DNA from: Marivivens niveibacter
Lineage (GTDB): Bacteria; Pseudomonadota; Alphaproteobacteria; Rhodobacterales; Rhodobacteraceae
Length of the DNA stretch: 64,000 nucleotides
Reading direction: 5' to 3'
Assembly: GCF_002150005.2 (NCBI RefSeq)
Contig: NZ_MSPP01000004.1
Location: 162,180-226,179 of the forward strand
Each line of letters opens with the position of its first letter. Positions within the stretch are counted from its first letter, which is position 1. Positions 27,267 through 37,206 of the stretch are shown in pieces. Under the pieces are notes generated by a model, which searched no databases, was not told where the DNA came from, and saw nothing but the letters and a program-made list of their open reading frames with translations. The position numbers and the translations under genes were made by a program.

Positions 27267-28922
27267 TTAGGATGCTGCGGAGATGAGCGCATTTGCAGCG
27301 GCGCGTGCCTCGGATGTGATCCGATCACCCGAAATCATCCGCGCGATTTCATCCACGCGCGCATCATCACCCAATGGAACAACGGTCGACAAAGTTTGGG
27401 TTTCCGTCTGCCGTTTTTCAACGCGCCAATGATGCTGACCCAAGGCTGCAACTTGCGGCGAATGCGTGACGACCAGTACCTGTCCACCTTTGGCAATGCT
27501 GGCCAAACGGCGACCAACTGCATCAGCCGTAGATCCGCCAACGCCGCGGTCGATTTCATCGAAGATCATCGTAACGCTGCTGTCTTCGTCGGTTAGGCAA
27601 ACCTTTAGCGCCAATAGAAAACGGCTTAGTTCGCCGCCAGACGCAATTTTATTCAGCGGTCCTGCTGGCGCGCCCGGGTTTGTTGCAACGGTAAAGGCGA
27701 CCTCGTCGCGGCCCTCTGGCCCCTCCTCGGTCGCCGTGACAGTCGTCACGAACACAGCCCGTTCCATTTTCAGGGGCGCCAGTTCTGTGGCCATAGCAGC
27801 ATCCAGACGCGCCGCTGCCGCAGTGCGTGCAGCAGTCAATTCAGTTGCTGCGGCATCATAAGACGCCTGAGCGGCCTCCATCGCGGTTTTCAAATCCGCA
27901 AGGTCGCGTTCCCCACCATCAAGCAGATCAAGTTTTGCCCGCAAACCATTTGCATGTTCGGCCAGATCATCCGGCTGAACATTATATTTACGGGCAAGAC
28001 CACGAATAGCGAAGAGCCGTTCTTCGGTCATTTCCAGATCGGCCGGATTGAATTCCAAAGCATCAAGACAGTCTTCGACACCGCGTTGGGCGTTACCCAA
28101 TTCATCCATAGCACGGGCCAATGCCGCAAGTGGATTATCAAGACGACCTTCGGCTTTGTCAGCAGCACCATCGAGCCAGCGCATGGCATTGGACATAGCG
28201 CCCTCTGCCCCGTCATAACCCAATGCATTCAGAGCCTGCGCAACGTCATTGCGGATCTTTTCGGCGCCTTGCATGAGGCGGCGTTTTGTATCCAACTCGG
28301 CCTCTTCACCCGGTAGTGGGTCAAGTTTATCCAACTCGCCCACAGCATGGCGCAAGAATTCTTCTTCGGCGCGGGTTTCAGCGATCTTGGCTTCGGCTGC
28401 CTCTAACGCCTTGCGGGCAGCAGCAACGCCCCGCCATGCTGAACGCGTTGCCGACAATAGGGTGTCGACTTTGGCAAAACTATCCAACAACACGCGGTGA
28501 CCGCGCGGATTTAACAGCCCACGATCATCGTGCTGTCCGTGCAATTCGATCAACACCTCGGACAATTTGCGCAACACTTCGCCCGATACGCGGCGATCAT
28601 TTACCCAGGCTGTTTTGCGGCCTTCTGCGGTATTCACCCGCCGCAGAATCAATTCATCGTCTGCTTCTATCCCAGCCTCAGCCAAAATCGCGTTTGCGGG
28701 GTGATTGGGGCCTATGTCGAATTCTGCGATGACTTCGCCTTGGGCGGCGCCCTGACGCACCAGATCGGCACGGCCGCGCCAGCCCAAAACGAACCCAAGC
28801 GAATCCAGCAGGATCGATTTACCCGCACCGGTTTCACCGGTCAGCACATTCAATCCGGGTTGGAACTCGAGCTCCAACCGGTCGATGATCAACATATCAC
28901 GAATATCTAGTCCGCGCAGCAT
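27267..28922 (-). CDS. recN: DNA repair protein RecN
   Basis: The 551-residue SMC-like ATPase acts in double-strand break repair. The N-terminal half has the Walker A GETGAGKSILLD just after LNVLT. Two long coiled-coil stretches (about residues 155-220 and 325-375) follow, and the C-terminal half has the ABC signature ASGGELSRFLLALK and Walker B MIFDEIDRGVGG. It starts 15 bp after the bamD stop and closes the long minus-strand run that begins at mraZ. I see no LexA box at its start, so in-operon transcription is likely. Confidence 0.96.
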   Translation of the reverse strand: MLRGLDIRDMLIIDRLELEFQPGLNVLTGETGAGKSILLDSLGFVLGWRGRADLVRQGAAQGEVIAEFDIGPNHPANAILAEAGIEADDELILRRVNTAEGRKTAWVNDRRVSGEVLRKLSEVLIELHGQHDDRGLLNPRGHRVLLDSFAKVDTLLSATRSAWRGVAAARKALEAAEAKIAETRAEEEFLRHAVGELDKLDPLPGEEAELDTKRRLMQGAEKIRNDVAQALNALGYDGAEGAMSNAMRWLDGAADKAEGRLDNPLAALARAMDELGNAQRGVEDCLDALEFNPADLEMTEERLFAIRGLARKYNVQPDDLAEHANGLRAKLDLLDGGERDLADLKTAMEAAQASYDAAATELTAARTAAAARLDAAMATELAPLKMERAVFVTTVTATEEGPEGRDEVAFTVATNPGAPAGPLNKIASGGELSRFLLALKVCLTDEDSSVTMIFDEIDRGVGGSTADAVGRRLASIAKGGQVLVVTHSPQVAALGQHHWRVEKRQTETQTLSTVVPLGDDARVDEIARMISGDRITSEARAAANALISAAS

Positions 28923-28937
28923 GGGTCGCCTATCGGA

Positions 28938-29792
28938 TTATAGCCATTCACCACGGATCATCTGACGATACACGGCAGCCAGCCAGCTATCGCCGATGAG
29001 GTTCGGTTGCAGTCCATTTTCAGTCAACAAGGCGTAAGTATCTGCGTACCAATCGGTCGATTGATAGTTATGCCCCAAAATCGCGCCTGCGGTTTGCGCT
29101 TCGTCGATAAGACCTAGTGACAGATAGCTTTCGACCAAACGGTGCAACGCTTCTGGTGTGTGGCTGGTCGTTTGGAACGCTTCGACCACGACACGGAAAC
29201 GGTTAATCGCAGCCTGATAGTGACCACGTTTCAGATAATACCGACCGATTTCCATTTCCTTGGCGGCCAAATGGTCAAACGCCAAATCGAATTTCAGGAT
29301 GGACGACTGTGCGTAGTCACTGTCTGGATAGAGCTCGATTACTGCGCGTAGCGCCTGCAATGCTTGGAACGTCAAACCCTGATCGCGGCCGATTTCATCA
29401 ATTTGATCGTAGTACGACAACGCCAACAGATATTGGGCATAGGCCGCATCATCGGACGCAGGATAAACATCCAGATACCGTTGTGCAGCCGCACGGCTGT
29501 TTTCGTAATCTTTGTCTTTGTGGTATGAATAGGCCTGCATGATCAGCGCACGTTTTGCCCATTCAGAGTAGGGATATAGCCGTTCAATTTCACCGAAATA
29601 AAACGCCGCGTCATCCGCCTGATTGCGGTCTAGTTCGAATTCACCGCGCTGAAAGATTTCTTCGGCTGTATAGGTTTCCAGCGCACCTTCGGCGCGCGGA
29701 TCATAGCCCGAACATCCAGCAATCGCTGTCACTGACAGAACCGCCAATCCAAAAATGGTCCGCTTCAATGGGCCCGTTTTCAGCTGTGCCAT
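28938..29792 (-). CDS. bamD: Outer membrane protein assembly factor BamD
   Basis: The 284-residue lipoprotein has a signal peptide with lipobox IAGC (Cys27) and five TPR-type repeats (YTAEEIFQRGEFELDRNQAD onwards). It is part of the BAM complex that inserts beta-barrel proteins into the outer membrane. The frame opens upstream to 29861, but the lipoprotein signal fixes the start at the ATG at 29792. It lies between lpxC and recN, the usual order in Rhodobacterales. Confidence 0.94.
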   Translation of the reverse strand: MAQLKTGPLKRTIFGLAVLSVTAIAGCSGYDPRAEGALETYTAEEIFQRGEFELDRNQADDAAFYFGEIERLYPYSEWAKRALIMQAYSYHKDKDYENSRAAAQRYLDVYPASDDAAYAQYLLALSYYDQIDEIGRDQGLTFQALQALRAVIELYPDSDYAQSSILKFDLAFDHLAAKEMEIGRYYLKRGHYQAAINRFRVVVEAFQTTSHTPEALHRLVESYLSLGLIDEAQTAGAILGHNYQSTDWYADTYALLTENGLQPNLIGDSWLAAVYRQMIRGEWL

Positions 29793-29908
29793 GACGATCC
29801 TCGACGTTATTGCTCGACATTGGAACGGTGTTGAACCCGTCCTTCGCACATGGTCTAGCATAGAAAAATGCGGTGCAAAATGCCTTTTGGAGGTGACGTG
29901 GTCACAGT

Positions 29909-30826
29909 TCAGGCAACAACCGACAGATCGGCAATATTCACGCCCACGCCTGGCAAACGCGCTGCGATGGATGCATCACAGTTGACCCATCGCCATGCGG
30001 TTGGCGTATCAAACAGCGCGCACAGCAATTTGTTGGTCAGCGCATGCCCTGCGCGATGCCCTGTATAGCGCCCTAAAATGGGTGCCCCAGCGGTATACAA
30101 ATCGCCCAATGCGTCTAGCATTTTATGACGCACGGCTTCGTCGCTGTGGCGCAAACCACCTGGTGATAAAACGCGGTCCCCATCAACGACAACGGCGTTT
30201 TCATATGTTCCGCCCAAAGCCAAACCAGCCTTGTGCATCGCATCAACATCCGAATTGCGACAGAACGTACGGCTATCGCACAGTTCGCGAACAAACGCGC
30301 CATTCGCCATGTTCAGCGTTTTTTCCTGATGACCAATAGCGGCATCTGGGAAATCAATTTCAAAATCGATCTGCAAAGATGTTGCAGGAGACAACCGCGC
30401 AAAGGCGTCGCCGTGCGATACCTCGACCGTTTCGCGAACTTCAATGGCACGCAGTGGTGCGCCTAGGCGGCGCAAACCTGTCGTCACAATCTTGCGTACA
30501 AATTCAACCGAACTGCCGTCCAGAATGGGAACCTCTGGGCCGTCGATATCACAAATTACATTGTGAACCCCAGTACCGGCCAATGCCGCCATAACATGTT
30601 CGATCGTTGAAACACTAACGCCAGCGCCGTTTTCAAGACGTGTGTTCAGTGGTTCCTGAATGACGTTTGACCAGATCGCAGGGATGGTAGTGTCGCCGGA
30701 CAGATCAACGCGGCGGAACACAATACCCGTTCCCGCACTCGCAGGACGCAGCACCAAACGGGCGGGTCGGCCAGAATGAAGCCCCACACCATCAAACGCA
30801 ATTTGAGTGTTCAGAGTTGTCTGCAC
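29909..30826 (-). CDS. lpxC: UDP-3-O-acyl-N-acetylglucosamine deacetylase
   Basis: LpxC carries out the committed step of lipid A synthesis with a catalytic zinc. The motifs FDGVGLHSGRPARL, TIEHVMAALAGTGVHN and HKMLDALGDLYTAG are present; the His of TIEH and the His and Asp of HKMLD are the expected zinc ligands. GAAAGG is 8 nt before the GTG at 30826, so I prefer that start (305 residues) to the GTG at 30835, which would overlap its own Shine-Dalgarno. It lies downstream of ftsZ but behind the ftsZ terminator and has a promoter candidate of its own. Confidence 0.96.
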   Translation of the reverse strand: MQTTLNTQIAFDGVGLHSGRPARLVLRPASAGTGIVFRRVDLSGDTTIPAIWSNVIQEPLNTRLENGAGVSVSTIEHVMAALAGTGVHNVICDIDGPEVPILDGSSVEFVRKIVTTGLRRLGAPLRAIEVRETVEVSHGDAFARLSPATSLQIDFEIDFPDAAIGHQEKTLNMANGAFVRELCDSRTFCRNSDVDAMHKAGLALGGTYENAVVVDGDRVLSPGGLRHSDEAVRHKMLDALGDLYTAGAPILGRYTGHRAGHALTNKLLCALFDTPTAWRWVNCDASIAARLPGVGVNIADLSVVA

Positions 30827-30849
30827 GTACGTCACCTTTCGTTACAGAT

Positions 30850-30878
30850 TAAGTAAAATCTTGGAACGAAACCCTCAA
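30850..30878 (-). promoter_or_regulatory. Candidate lpxC promoter
   Basis: On the minus strand TTGAGG (30878-30873) is followed after 17 nt by TACTTA (30855-30850), giving a leader of about 15-20 nt before the lpxC start. It is a weak match to the housekeeping consensus, supported by its position after the ftsZ terminator. Confidence 0.35.
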
Positions 30879-30940
30879 CTCACTCTTTGCAACGGACTGA
30901 AACATTCGAAACACATCCTTTAAAACGCTGTATACAAAGC

Positions 30941-30970
30941 AAAAAGGCCGCCCAAACGGACGGCCTTTTG
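30941..30970 (-). terminator. Intrinsic terminator of ftsZ
   Basis: Stem AAAAGGCCG (30942-30950)/CGGCCTTTT (30961-30969). Read on the minus strand, GGCCGTCCG-TTT-GGGCGGCC runs into TTTTTGC. It separates ftsZ from lpxC. Confidence 0.88.
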
Positions 30971-30988
30971 TTTAATTTATCAGCAAAG

Positions 30989-32587
30989 TTAGTTCGCTTG
31001 ACGACGCAGGAACGCGGGAATCTCGATCTTTTCCTGCTCCGGGTCAGTCTGATGCGACTCTTCTTGCGATGGCTGAACCTGTGGCTGCGCTTGGGTGCGC
31101 GGCGCTGGCTGTTCGGCCTCTTGTGCGCCACCGGTCATACGACCGATCAGCGAATTCAGGCCGAAACCGCGGCGTTGTTCAGGCTCTGCTGCTGGGCGGG
31201 TCGCCGCTGGAGCAGTAGGCTGTGCAGGCGCGGATGGTGTTTTGTTTACAGCCGCTTGCAGACGTGCCAGTGCCTCTTGGCTTGGTGTGCCTGGCGCTGG
31301 TGCGCGCGGAGCAACGAACGATTCAGCAGGAGCCATTGTTGGCTCTGGGCGCGGTGTATACGCAGGCGGAGGCAGATCATCCGAAGTTTCTTCGAATGCG
31401 TCGAATTCCTCTTCCACAGCTTCTGGCGCTTGGAACTGGTCGTCGAACAATGTGCGTTCTTGCGGAGCTGGAGCAGGCGCAGCGACAGGTGTCGCAGCAA
31501 CTGCGGCTGGAGCCGGCGCTGGTGCTGGCTCTGCAGCAGGTGCTGGTACTTCTGCAGATACAGTGTTGGTTAATGGTGCAGACATCGAACGGCGTGGCAG
31601 CGGGGTATCCGCAACGCCAACGGACGCATCAATACCAGTTGCAACAACCGACACACGCATGTTGCCTTCCATGTTCGGATCCAGCGTGGAACCAACGATG
31701 ATGTTTGCGTCTGGGTCGACTTTTTCGCGGATTTTGTTCGCTGCTTCGTCCAGTTCGAACAAGGTCAGATCGTAACCACCGGTGATGTTGATCAGAACGC
31801 CGCGTGCACCCTCTAGGCTGATTTCGTCCAGCAGTGGGTTAGCGATGGCCTGTTCGGCGGCCTCGACTGCGCGATCTTCGCCAGCTGCTTCGCCTGTACC
31901 CATCATCGCTTTGCCCATCTCGTCCATGACGGAACGAACGTCAGCAAAGTCTAGGTTGATCAGACCAGGGCGAACCATCAGGTCGGTCACGCCTTTAACA
32001 CCTTGGTACAGAACGTCATCCGCCATTGCGAAAGCTTCAGTAAAGGTGGTTTTTTCGGTCGCCAGACGGAACAGGTTCTGGTTTGGAATGATGATCAGCG
32101 TATCAACAACCTTTTGCAGGGCTTCGACACCTGCTTCGGCTTGCTTCATGCGCTTGCCGCCTTCAAACTGGAACGGCTTGGTCACAACACCAACGGTCAG
32201 AACGCCCAATTCACGCGCTGCCTGCGCGATGATCGGAGCCGCACCGGTACCGGTGCCACCGCCCATACCAGCGGTGATGAAGCACATGTGTGCGCCCGCC
32301 AGATGATCGACGATCTGTTCGATGCTTTCTTCAGCTGCCGCCGAACCAACGGATGGACGCGCGCCTGCGCCCAAACCTTCGGTAACTTTGATGCCCATCT
32401 GAATTTTCGATGTGGCTTGCGACTGCTGCAGAGCTTGAGCGTCGGTGTTCGCGACAACGAAATCAACGCCTTCTAGCTGCTGTTCAATCATGTTGTTGAC
32501 GGCATTGCCGCCAGCGCCGCCTACACCGAAAACGGTGATCCGGGGTTTTAACTCTTCATTCCCGGGCATGGAGAGATTCAATGCCAT
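30989..32587 (-). CDS. ftsZ: Cell division protein FtsZ
   Basis: The 532-residue tubulin-like GTPase forms the Z ring. The T-loop [10 protein letters not shown], the tubulin signature [13 protein letters not shown] and the catalytic T7 loop (LDFADV) are present. The conserved GTPase core ends at about residue 320. An Ala/Pro/Glu-rich linker of about 190 residues follows and ends in the C-terminal peptide [11 protein letters not shown] that binds FtsA and other anchors. The long linker is typical of alphaproteobacteria. A strong terminator lies between ftsA and ftsZ, so ftsZ should have its own promoter in the 176-bp gap. Confidence 0.98.
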   Translation of the reverse strand: MALNLSMPGNEELKPRITVFGVGGAGGNAVNNMIEQQLEGVDFVVANTDAQALQQSQATSKIQMGIKVTEGLGAGARPSVGSAAAEESIEQIVDHLAGAHMCFITAGMGGGTGTGAAPIIAQAARELGVLTVGVVTKPFQFEGGKRMKQAEAGVEALQKVVDTLIIIPNQNLFRLATEKTTFTEAFAMADDVLYQGVKGVTDLMVRPGLINLDFADVRSVMDEMGKAMMGTGEAAGEDRAVEAAEQAIANPLLDEISLEGARGVLINITGGYDLTLFELDEAANKIREKVDPDANIIVGSTLDPNMEGNMRVSVVATGIDASVGVADTPLPRRSMSAPLTNTVSAEVPAPAAEPAPAPAPAAVAATPVAAPAPAPQERTLFDDQFQAPEAVEEEFDAFEETSDDLPPPAYTPRPEPTMAPAESFVAPRAPAPGTPSQEALARLQAAVNKTPSAPAQPTAPAATRPAAEPEQRRGFGLNSLIGRMTGGAQEAEQPAPRTQAQPQVQPSQEESHQTDPEQEKIEIPAFLRRQAN

Positions 32588-32690
32588 ACTCTGTCCGCCT
32601 GTATGTTATGGGGCCCGTCCCATCGGGCACTCTTCACTAATTACCCCCCACAGTAACGTGCCATAAAGGCAACGTCATCAGAAAAACGTC

Positions 32691-32721
32691 AAAAACCCGC
32701 AAAATATCGACGATTTGCGGG
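32691..32721 (-). terminator. Intrinsic terminator between ftsA and ftsZ
   Basis: Stem CCCGCAAA (32696-32703)/TTTGCGGG (32714-32721). On the minus strand it is followed by TTTTTGACG. It lies about 43 bp after the ftsA stop. Confidence 0.85.
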
Positions 32722-32763
32722 CCTAGATCGCTGGATGTGGGGTGATCGGCGAAATCTTGCGTA

Positions 32764-34098
32764 TTACCAGTTGTCTTTAAACCACTTGAACGCGCGTCGC
32801 AGCGATCTGGACGGGTAGCTGTCCATTGGAACTTCGAAATCCCACCATTCGTCTTGCGGGTTCGCTGCGAACAGCGACAGGCCCACGGCGGCAGCGAAAG
32901 CAGCGCCCGTTGCGGCCTGCGGCAGACCCTGAACGCGCATCGGGCGACCCAGACGCACCTGTTGACCCAAAATGCGCGATGCCAGACCGTCTAGCCCTGG
33001 GATCAGCGATGCGCCACCCGTCAATACGATTTGTTGGTTCGGTAGGTATTCGAAACCTGCGCCATCCAAACGTTCGCGCACGTCCTCTAGGATCTCTTCG
33101 ACGCGTGGTCGCATGATGCCGATCAGTTCGGCGCGGGTAACGGTGCGGCGGTCATGTTCCCAATCGCCGGTGTTGCCGCCGATTTCGATCATCTCGCGGT
33201 CGTCTTTGCCCGTTGCGACAACGCCGCCATGCACAGTTTTGATCCGTTCGGCCAAGGTCTGCGGAATTTGCAGCCCCATCGAAATGTCTGATGTCACATG
33301 CTGCCCGCCCATACGAACGCTATCGGCAAAGATCATGTGCTTTTTCATGAAAATCGACACGCCCGTCGAACCAGCGCCCATATCGATACAGGCCGCGCCC
33401 AGCTCCTGTTCATCTTCGACCAGCGACGAAATACCCGACGCATAGGCAGAGGACGCGATACCAGCCAGTTCCAGATCGCAACGGCGGATGCAGTGGAACA
33501 GGTTTTGTAGCGCCGATTGTTCGACCGTCAGCAGGTGCAAATCGGTCGATAAACTATTGCCCGCGTGGCCACGCGGATCGGTCATGCCGGTGCGGTGGTC
33601 CAGATTGAAATTGATGGGCTGTGCGTGCAGTGCCTCGCGGCCTTCGCCGATGTCAGGTACATCGCAGGCCGCCAGAACGCGGCCGATGTCCGCATCCGTC
33701 ACGGTATCGCCATTGATCGCAACTTCGCCCGCGACGCCGTAGGACCGTGGGCGCGCGCCAGACAAACAAGCAATCACATGATCCACACGTTCGCCCGCCA
33801 TTTTCTGTGCCGCCTGAACAGCCGTGCGGACCGAGCGTTCGGTTTCTTGCATTGCATCGACTTCGCCGAAACGCACGCCGCGCGATTGGGTTGTCGCTGC
33901 GCCGATGACACGGAAAGACGATTGGCCAGCCAGCGACCCAACACCGTCAGCTCCACGGAACCGTTCGGGGCCATCGAACCGCAACACCAGACACGTCACC
34001 TTGTGCGTTCCGATGTCCAAGATCGCGATCAAACCACGCTGAAGCGCTGCTTTGCGCATATTCCGCATGGCGCGTTGAGTTTCGTACAACTGCTTCAT
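32764..34098 (-). CDS. ftsA: Cell division protein FtsA
   Basis: The 444-residue actin-like ATPase tethers FtsZ to the membrane and recruits the divisome. The phosphate-1 motif is AILDIGTHKVTCLV, the SHS2 (1C) domain spans about residues 110-195, and LTGGASLIPGLDGL is the phosphate-2/adenosine region. A C-terminal amphipathic helix ends FKWFKDNW. The ATG overlaps the ftsQ stop by one base (TAATG) with AGG in the ftsQ tail, so the two are translationally coupled. Confidence 0.97.
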   Translation of the reverse strand: MKQLYETQRAMRNMRKAALQRGLIAILDIGTHKVTCLVLRFDGPERFRGADGVGSLAGQSSFRVIGAATTQSRGVRFGEVDAMQETERSVRTAVQAAQKMAGERVDHVIACLSGARPRSYGVAGEVAINGDTVTDADIGRVLAACDVPDIGEGREALHAQPINFNLDHRTGMTDPRGHAGNSLSTDLHLLTVEQSALQNLFHCIRRCDLELAGIASSAYASGISSLVEDEQELGAACIDMGAGSTGVSIFMKKHMIFADSVRMGGQHVTSDISMGLQIPQTLAERIKTVHGGVVATGKDDREMIEIGGNTGDWEHDRRTVTRAELIGIMRPRVEEILEDVRERLDGAGFEYLPNQQIVLTGGASLIPGLDGLASRILGQQVRLGRPMRVQGLPQAATGAAFAAAVGLSLFAANPQDEWWDFEVPMDSYPSRSLRRAFKWFKDNW

Positions 34099-34988
34099 TA
34101 CCTACCTGCCCCTGCTACGACAGCGTTGATCCGGCGCATTTCGGCTGCACCGGTTTCGCCCAGCCGCAATGTCGGCCGGTCGTCATTTCGCATGTCTACA
34201 ACTGCTACATCACGCTGCAACAAATCCTGCGATTGCTGCATAACGATTACTCTTTCAAATGCCGTGACCGCGTTGTCGGTCGGCAGCAAAATCCGTTGGT
34301 CATGATCCATAATCACATCCCAACGGCGTTCCCCCATACGGACAAGCCCTCGCATACGGGTCGTCAGCGGACCAGCCGCCGCGAAAATTTCCATCGCTTC
34401 GTCCAGCGCGTCTTTGGCACCATCACCCGCTATCAGCGGTAGATCGGGGCGGTCCGCCCTGCTGGCGACTTCGTCAATGACCATCCCGTCCCCGTCGATC
34501 AGGAACAGGTTTTCATTTTGACGCCACACAGCGACGGGATTGCGCGCAACGATTGATACCTCAATCACACCTCCAGGTTTGATCCGCAGCGTGGCATCTT
34601 GAACAGCTGGGATCGCTTCGACGCGTGCTCGGCCATCCTCTAGATCGACATCAAAGGATGACAGCGGGAAATCATAGGGCAGAACGGCACGCACTTCGGC
34701 CGCGAGTTCCGCCGAAACACCATCAACGGCCATCGCCGATAACATAAATTCAGGGCGCTGTTGGAATTCGCGTTTGGTATTTGCGTAAAGATCAGCAACC
34801 GATTGGCGACGCGCATCGTCGGAAAAAACGATTGCGACAGCCGTTGCGCCGATCGCGAGCGGGATACCTTTGCGGATCAGGGTCCGATACAGCGGCGTCA
34901 GCATCCAGCGTTCGTAACGGTAGTCCCATTTTTCGATCCAATGATCGCGGCCCATGCCTCGCAGGATAAACCGAATTACCGACCGCAT
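34098..34988 (-). CDS. ftsQ: Cell division protein FtsQ
   Basis: The 296-residue bitopic membrane protein of the FtsQLB complex has a short cytoplasmic N-terminus, one transmembrane helix (about residues 42-60) and a periplasmic POTRA domain ([19 protein letters not shown] onwards). GGAGG lies 7 nt before the ATG at 34988, so I use that start and not the in-frame ATG at 35015. It overlaps the 3' end of ddl by 13 bases and the start of ftsA by one. Confidence 0.93.
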   Translation of the reverse strand: MRSVIRFILRGMGRDHWIEKWDYRYERWMLTPLYRTLIRKGIPLAIGATAVAIVFSDDARRQSVADLYANTKREFQQRPEFMLSAMAVDGVSAELAAEVRAVLPYDFPLSSFDVDLEDGRARVEAIPAVQDATLRIKPGGVIEVSIVARNPVAVWRQNENLFLIDGDGMVIDEVASRADRPDLPLIAGDGAKDALDEAMEIFAAAGPLTTRMRGLVRMGERRWDVIMDHDQRILLPTDNAVTAFERVIVMQQSQDLLQRDVAVVDMRNDDRPTLRLGETGAAEMRRINAVVAGAGR

Positions 34989-35890
34989 GAGGCATCCTCC
35001 ACCAACCATGCGCAAAGCGCCGGGAAATCGATGCCCGCAAATGCGGCCTGCTCAGGGGCCAACGACGTTGGCGTCATGCCTGGCTGGGTGTTTGTTTCCA
35101 GCAGGATCAAACCATCCAAACCGCGGCTTTCGTCCCAGCGGAAATCGGTGCGCGACATACCGCGGCACCCCAGCGCCTGATGCGCACGCAGGGCATATTC
35201 CATGCAGGCATCATAAATGTCTTGGGGCAATTCGGCGGGGATCACATGGCGCGATCCGCCAGTTTTGTACTTGGCGTCGTAGTCGTACCAGCCGTCAGTC
35301 AGAATATCCGTCACTGCCAGCGCGCGGTCACCCATCACGGCGCAGGTCAGTTCCCGGCCCGGCACAAAGGTTTCGACCATCACTGTGTCTGGCATATCAT
35401 CAGACAAATGTGGCGGCGAATTCGCGGACTCGTGCACCAGATAGACGCCAACGGATGACCCTTCGTTGTACGGTTTCACAACGTAGGGCGGGGGTAAAAT
35501 GTGGCGCTTAGCGACTTCGGATTTTGTTGCTAGAACCGAAGAAGCGACAGGCAGACCAGCGGCGCGATACGCCTCTTTGGTCTTTTCTTTGTCCATAGCC
35601 AGCGCCGAAGCTAGGACACCTGAATGAGTATAAGGCAGGCAGTGCCATTCCAGCAGACCCTGAACACAGCCGTCTTCGCCCCAACGGCCATGCAGCGCGT
35701 TGAACACGACGTCGGGTCTTGCCTCTGCCAATTTCGCAGCCAGATCCGCACCTGCGTCGATTTCGACAACAGCAAAACCTGCGGTGCGCAGCGCATTCGC
35801 GCATTCACGCCCCGAGGATAGCGATACCTCGCGCTCTGCAGATGGACCGCCCATCAATACAGCAACTGTGGGATGTGTCCCGCTCGACAT
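34976..35890 (-). CDS. ddl: D-alanine--D-alanine ligase
   Basis: The 304-residue ATP-grasp enzyme makes D-Ala-D-Ala for the peptidoglycan stem. The N-terminal [18 protein letters not shown] and the ATP-grasp segment [16 protein letters not shown] are typical. The C-terminal [14 protein letters not shown] contains the Mg2+ ligands. It lies between murB and ftsQ as in other alphaproteobacterial dcw clusters. Confidence 0.97.
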   Translation of the reverse strand: MSSGTHPTVAVLMGGPSAEREVSLSSGRECANALRTAGFAVVEIDAGADLAAKLAEARPDVVFNALHGRWGEDGCVQGLLEWHCLPYTHSGVLASALAMDKEKTKEAYRAAGLPVASSVLATKSEVAKRHILPPPYVVKPYNEGSSVGVYLVHESANSPPHLSDDMPDTVMVETFVPGRELTCAVMGDRALAVTDILTDGWYDYDAKYKTGGSRHVIPAELPQDIYDACMEYALRAHQALGCRGMSRTDFRWDESRGLDGLILLETNTQPGMTPTSLAPEQAAFAGIDFPALCAWLVEDASCGR

Positions 35891-35985
35891 TCCCTAGCCT
35901 CAAATTGCGCACCTTATTTAGTAGTGCGTCAGTTTTATTATTATGATCTGCCCCGATTTTATGGGTGCTAGACCGCCTGTTATTT

Positions 35986-36927
35986 TTATTTGCTCGATGC
36001 AGCCAGTTCACCGACCCGCATGATTTCCCATTCTAGCGTGATCCCGCTGGAATCGTAAACCTTTTTCCGCACGTCTTCGCCCAAACCTTCTAAATCTTCG
36101 GCAGTTGCCCCGCCTGCATTGGTCAAAAAGTTCGAATGTTTGACGTTCATCACCGCCCCGCCCCGCGTTGCGCCGCGCATCCCTGCGTCATCAATGACCT
36201 TCCACGCCTTTAGTTCGTGGGTATCATCGGCCTGCCCTGTGCTGGAAAACCCAGCGGGGTTGCGGAAGGTCGATCCGGCCGTGCGGTCTTTGGTCGGTTG
36301 GGTTTCATCGCGTTTTTGCAGCTGCGCGTCCATCTTTGCGACCAGTTCGGCAGGATCGCCTGCCGATGCGGCAAATTCGGCACCAATAATTACAGCGCCA
36401 TCAGGCAAATCGGATTGACGATAGCGCAGGTTCAGCGACGCCGCAGGCAGCGTTTCGCGGCGGCCATCGCGGTGGATCACGTCAACACTGACCAGCGTAT
36501 CGGCAACATATTCACCATAGCAGCCCGCGTTCATACGAACCGCCCCGCCGATGGACCCTGGAATGGTACGCAGAAACGTCAGGTTCACGCCCTGATCCGC
36601 CGCGCGGCGGGCCACATGCGCATCCAGCGCCGCCGCCCCTGCCCGCACGGTCGTGCCGTCGATTTCAATGCCGTTGAAACCACGCCCCAAACGGATCACC
36701 ACGCCGCGAATACCGCCATCACGCACGATCAGGTTGGATCCAACGCCCATCGTGAATACAGGCACCGAAGCGTCCAATGCGGCCAAAAAATCGGCCAGAT
36801 CATCGACGTCAGCCGGTTGGAACAATACATCTGCAGGGCCGCCCACGCGCATCCACGTCAGGTTATCCAGCGGACGATCCATCGTTAGGGTGCCGCGCAC
36901 TTTGGGTAGGGTAAAATCAACAGTCAT
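35986..36927 (-). CDS. murB: UDP-N-acetylenolpyruvoylglucosamine reductase
   Basis: The 313-residue FAD enzyme reduces enolpyruvyl-UDP-GlcNAc to UDP-MurNAc. The FAD-binding segment reads [20 protein letters not shown] and continues with [28 protein letters not shown] holds a substrate-binding loop, and GSTFRNPAG contains the proton-donor Ser. The C-terminal Glu region ([11 protein letters not shown]) is present. It is a type II-like MurB without the extra loop. Confidence 0.96.
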   Translation of the reverse strand: MTVDFTLPKVRGTLTMDRPLDNLTWMRVGGPADVLFQPADVDDLADFLAALDASVPVFTMGVGSNLIVRDGGIRGVVIRLGRGFNGIEIDGTTVRAGAAALDAHVARRAADQGVNLTFLRTIPGSIGGAVRMNAGCYGEYVADTLVSVDVIHRDGRRETLPAASLNLRYRQSDLPDGAVIIGAEFAASAGDPAELVAKMDAQLQKRDETQPTKDRTAGSTFRNPAGFSSTGQADDTHELKAWKVIDDAGMRGATRGGAVMNVKHSNFLTNAGGATAEDLEGLGEDVRKKVYDSSGITLEWEIMRVGELAASSK

Positions 36928-36936
36928 AGCGTGCGT

Positions 36937-37203
36937 TTAATCCGTCTTCGCGTCAGAGCCAACAGCGCGTCCGCGCAACCATCGACCCAGATACACAACA
37001 GGCCAGCGCAGGATAGACACAGCCCCAACAAAAAAACCTGCGGCAACCAAATATTGCGCATCCCAAATCAGCCAGATCAGAATTGGAACGCCCGTTGCGA
37101 TCAGACCATAGGCACGCATCCAGTGGTTATCGCGGCTGGGCAATAGCCCCGCAACATTCGCGACAACCAACCAGATAAGTGCAGCCCAGATCGATCCCGT
37201 CAT
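36937..37203 (-). CDS. DUF2484 family small membrane protein
   Basis: The 88-residue protein has three short hydrophobic helices (about residues 3-22, 30-47 and 50-66) and a charged tail (RGRAVGSDAKTD). It fits DUF2484, a family I associate with Rhodobacteraceae dcw clusters, at the same place between murC and murB. It is 3 bp after the murC stop and 9 bp before murB, so it is translated as part of the operon. Function unknown. Confidence 0.8.
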   Translation of the reverse strand: MTGSIWAALIWLVVANVAGLLPSRDNHWMRAYGLIATGVPILIWLIWDAQYLVAAGFFVGAVSILRWPVVYLGRWLRGRAVGSDAKTD

Positions 37204-37206
37204 TGA

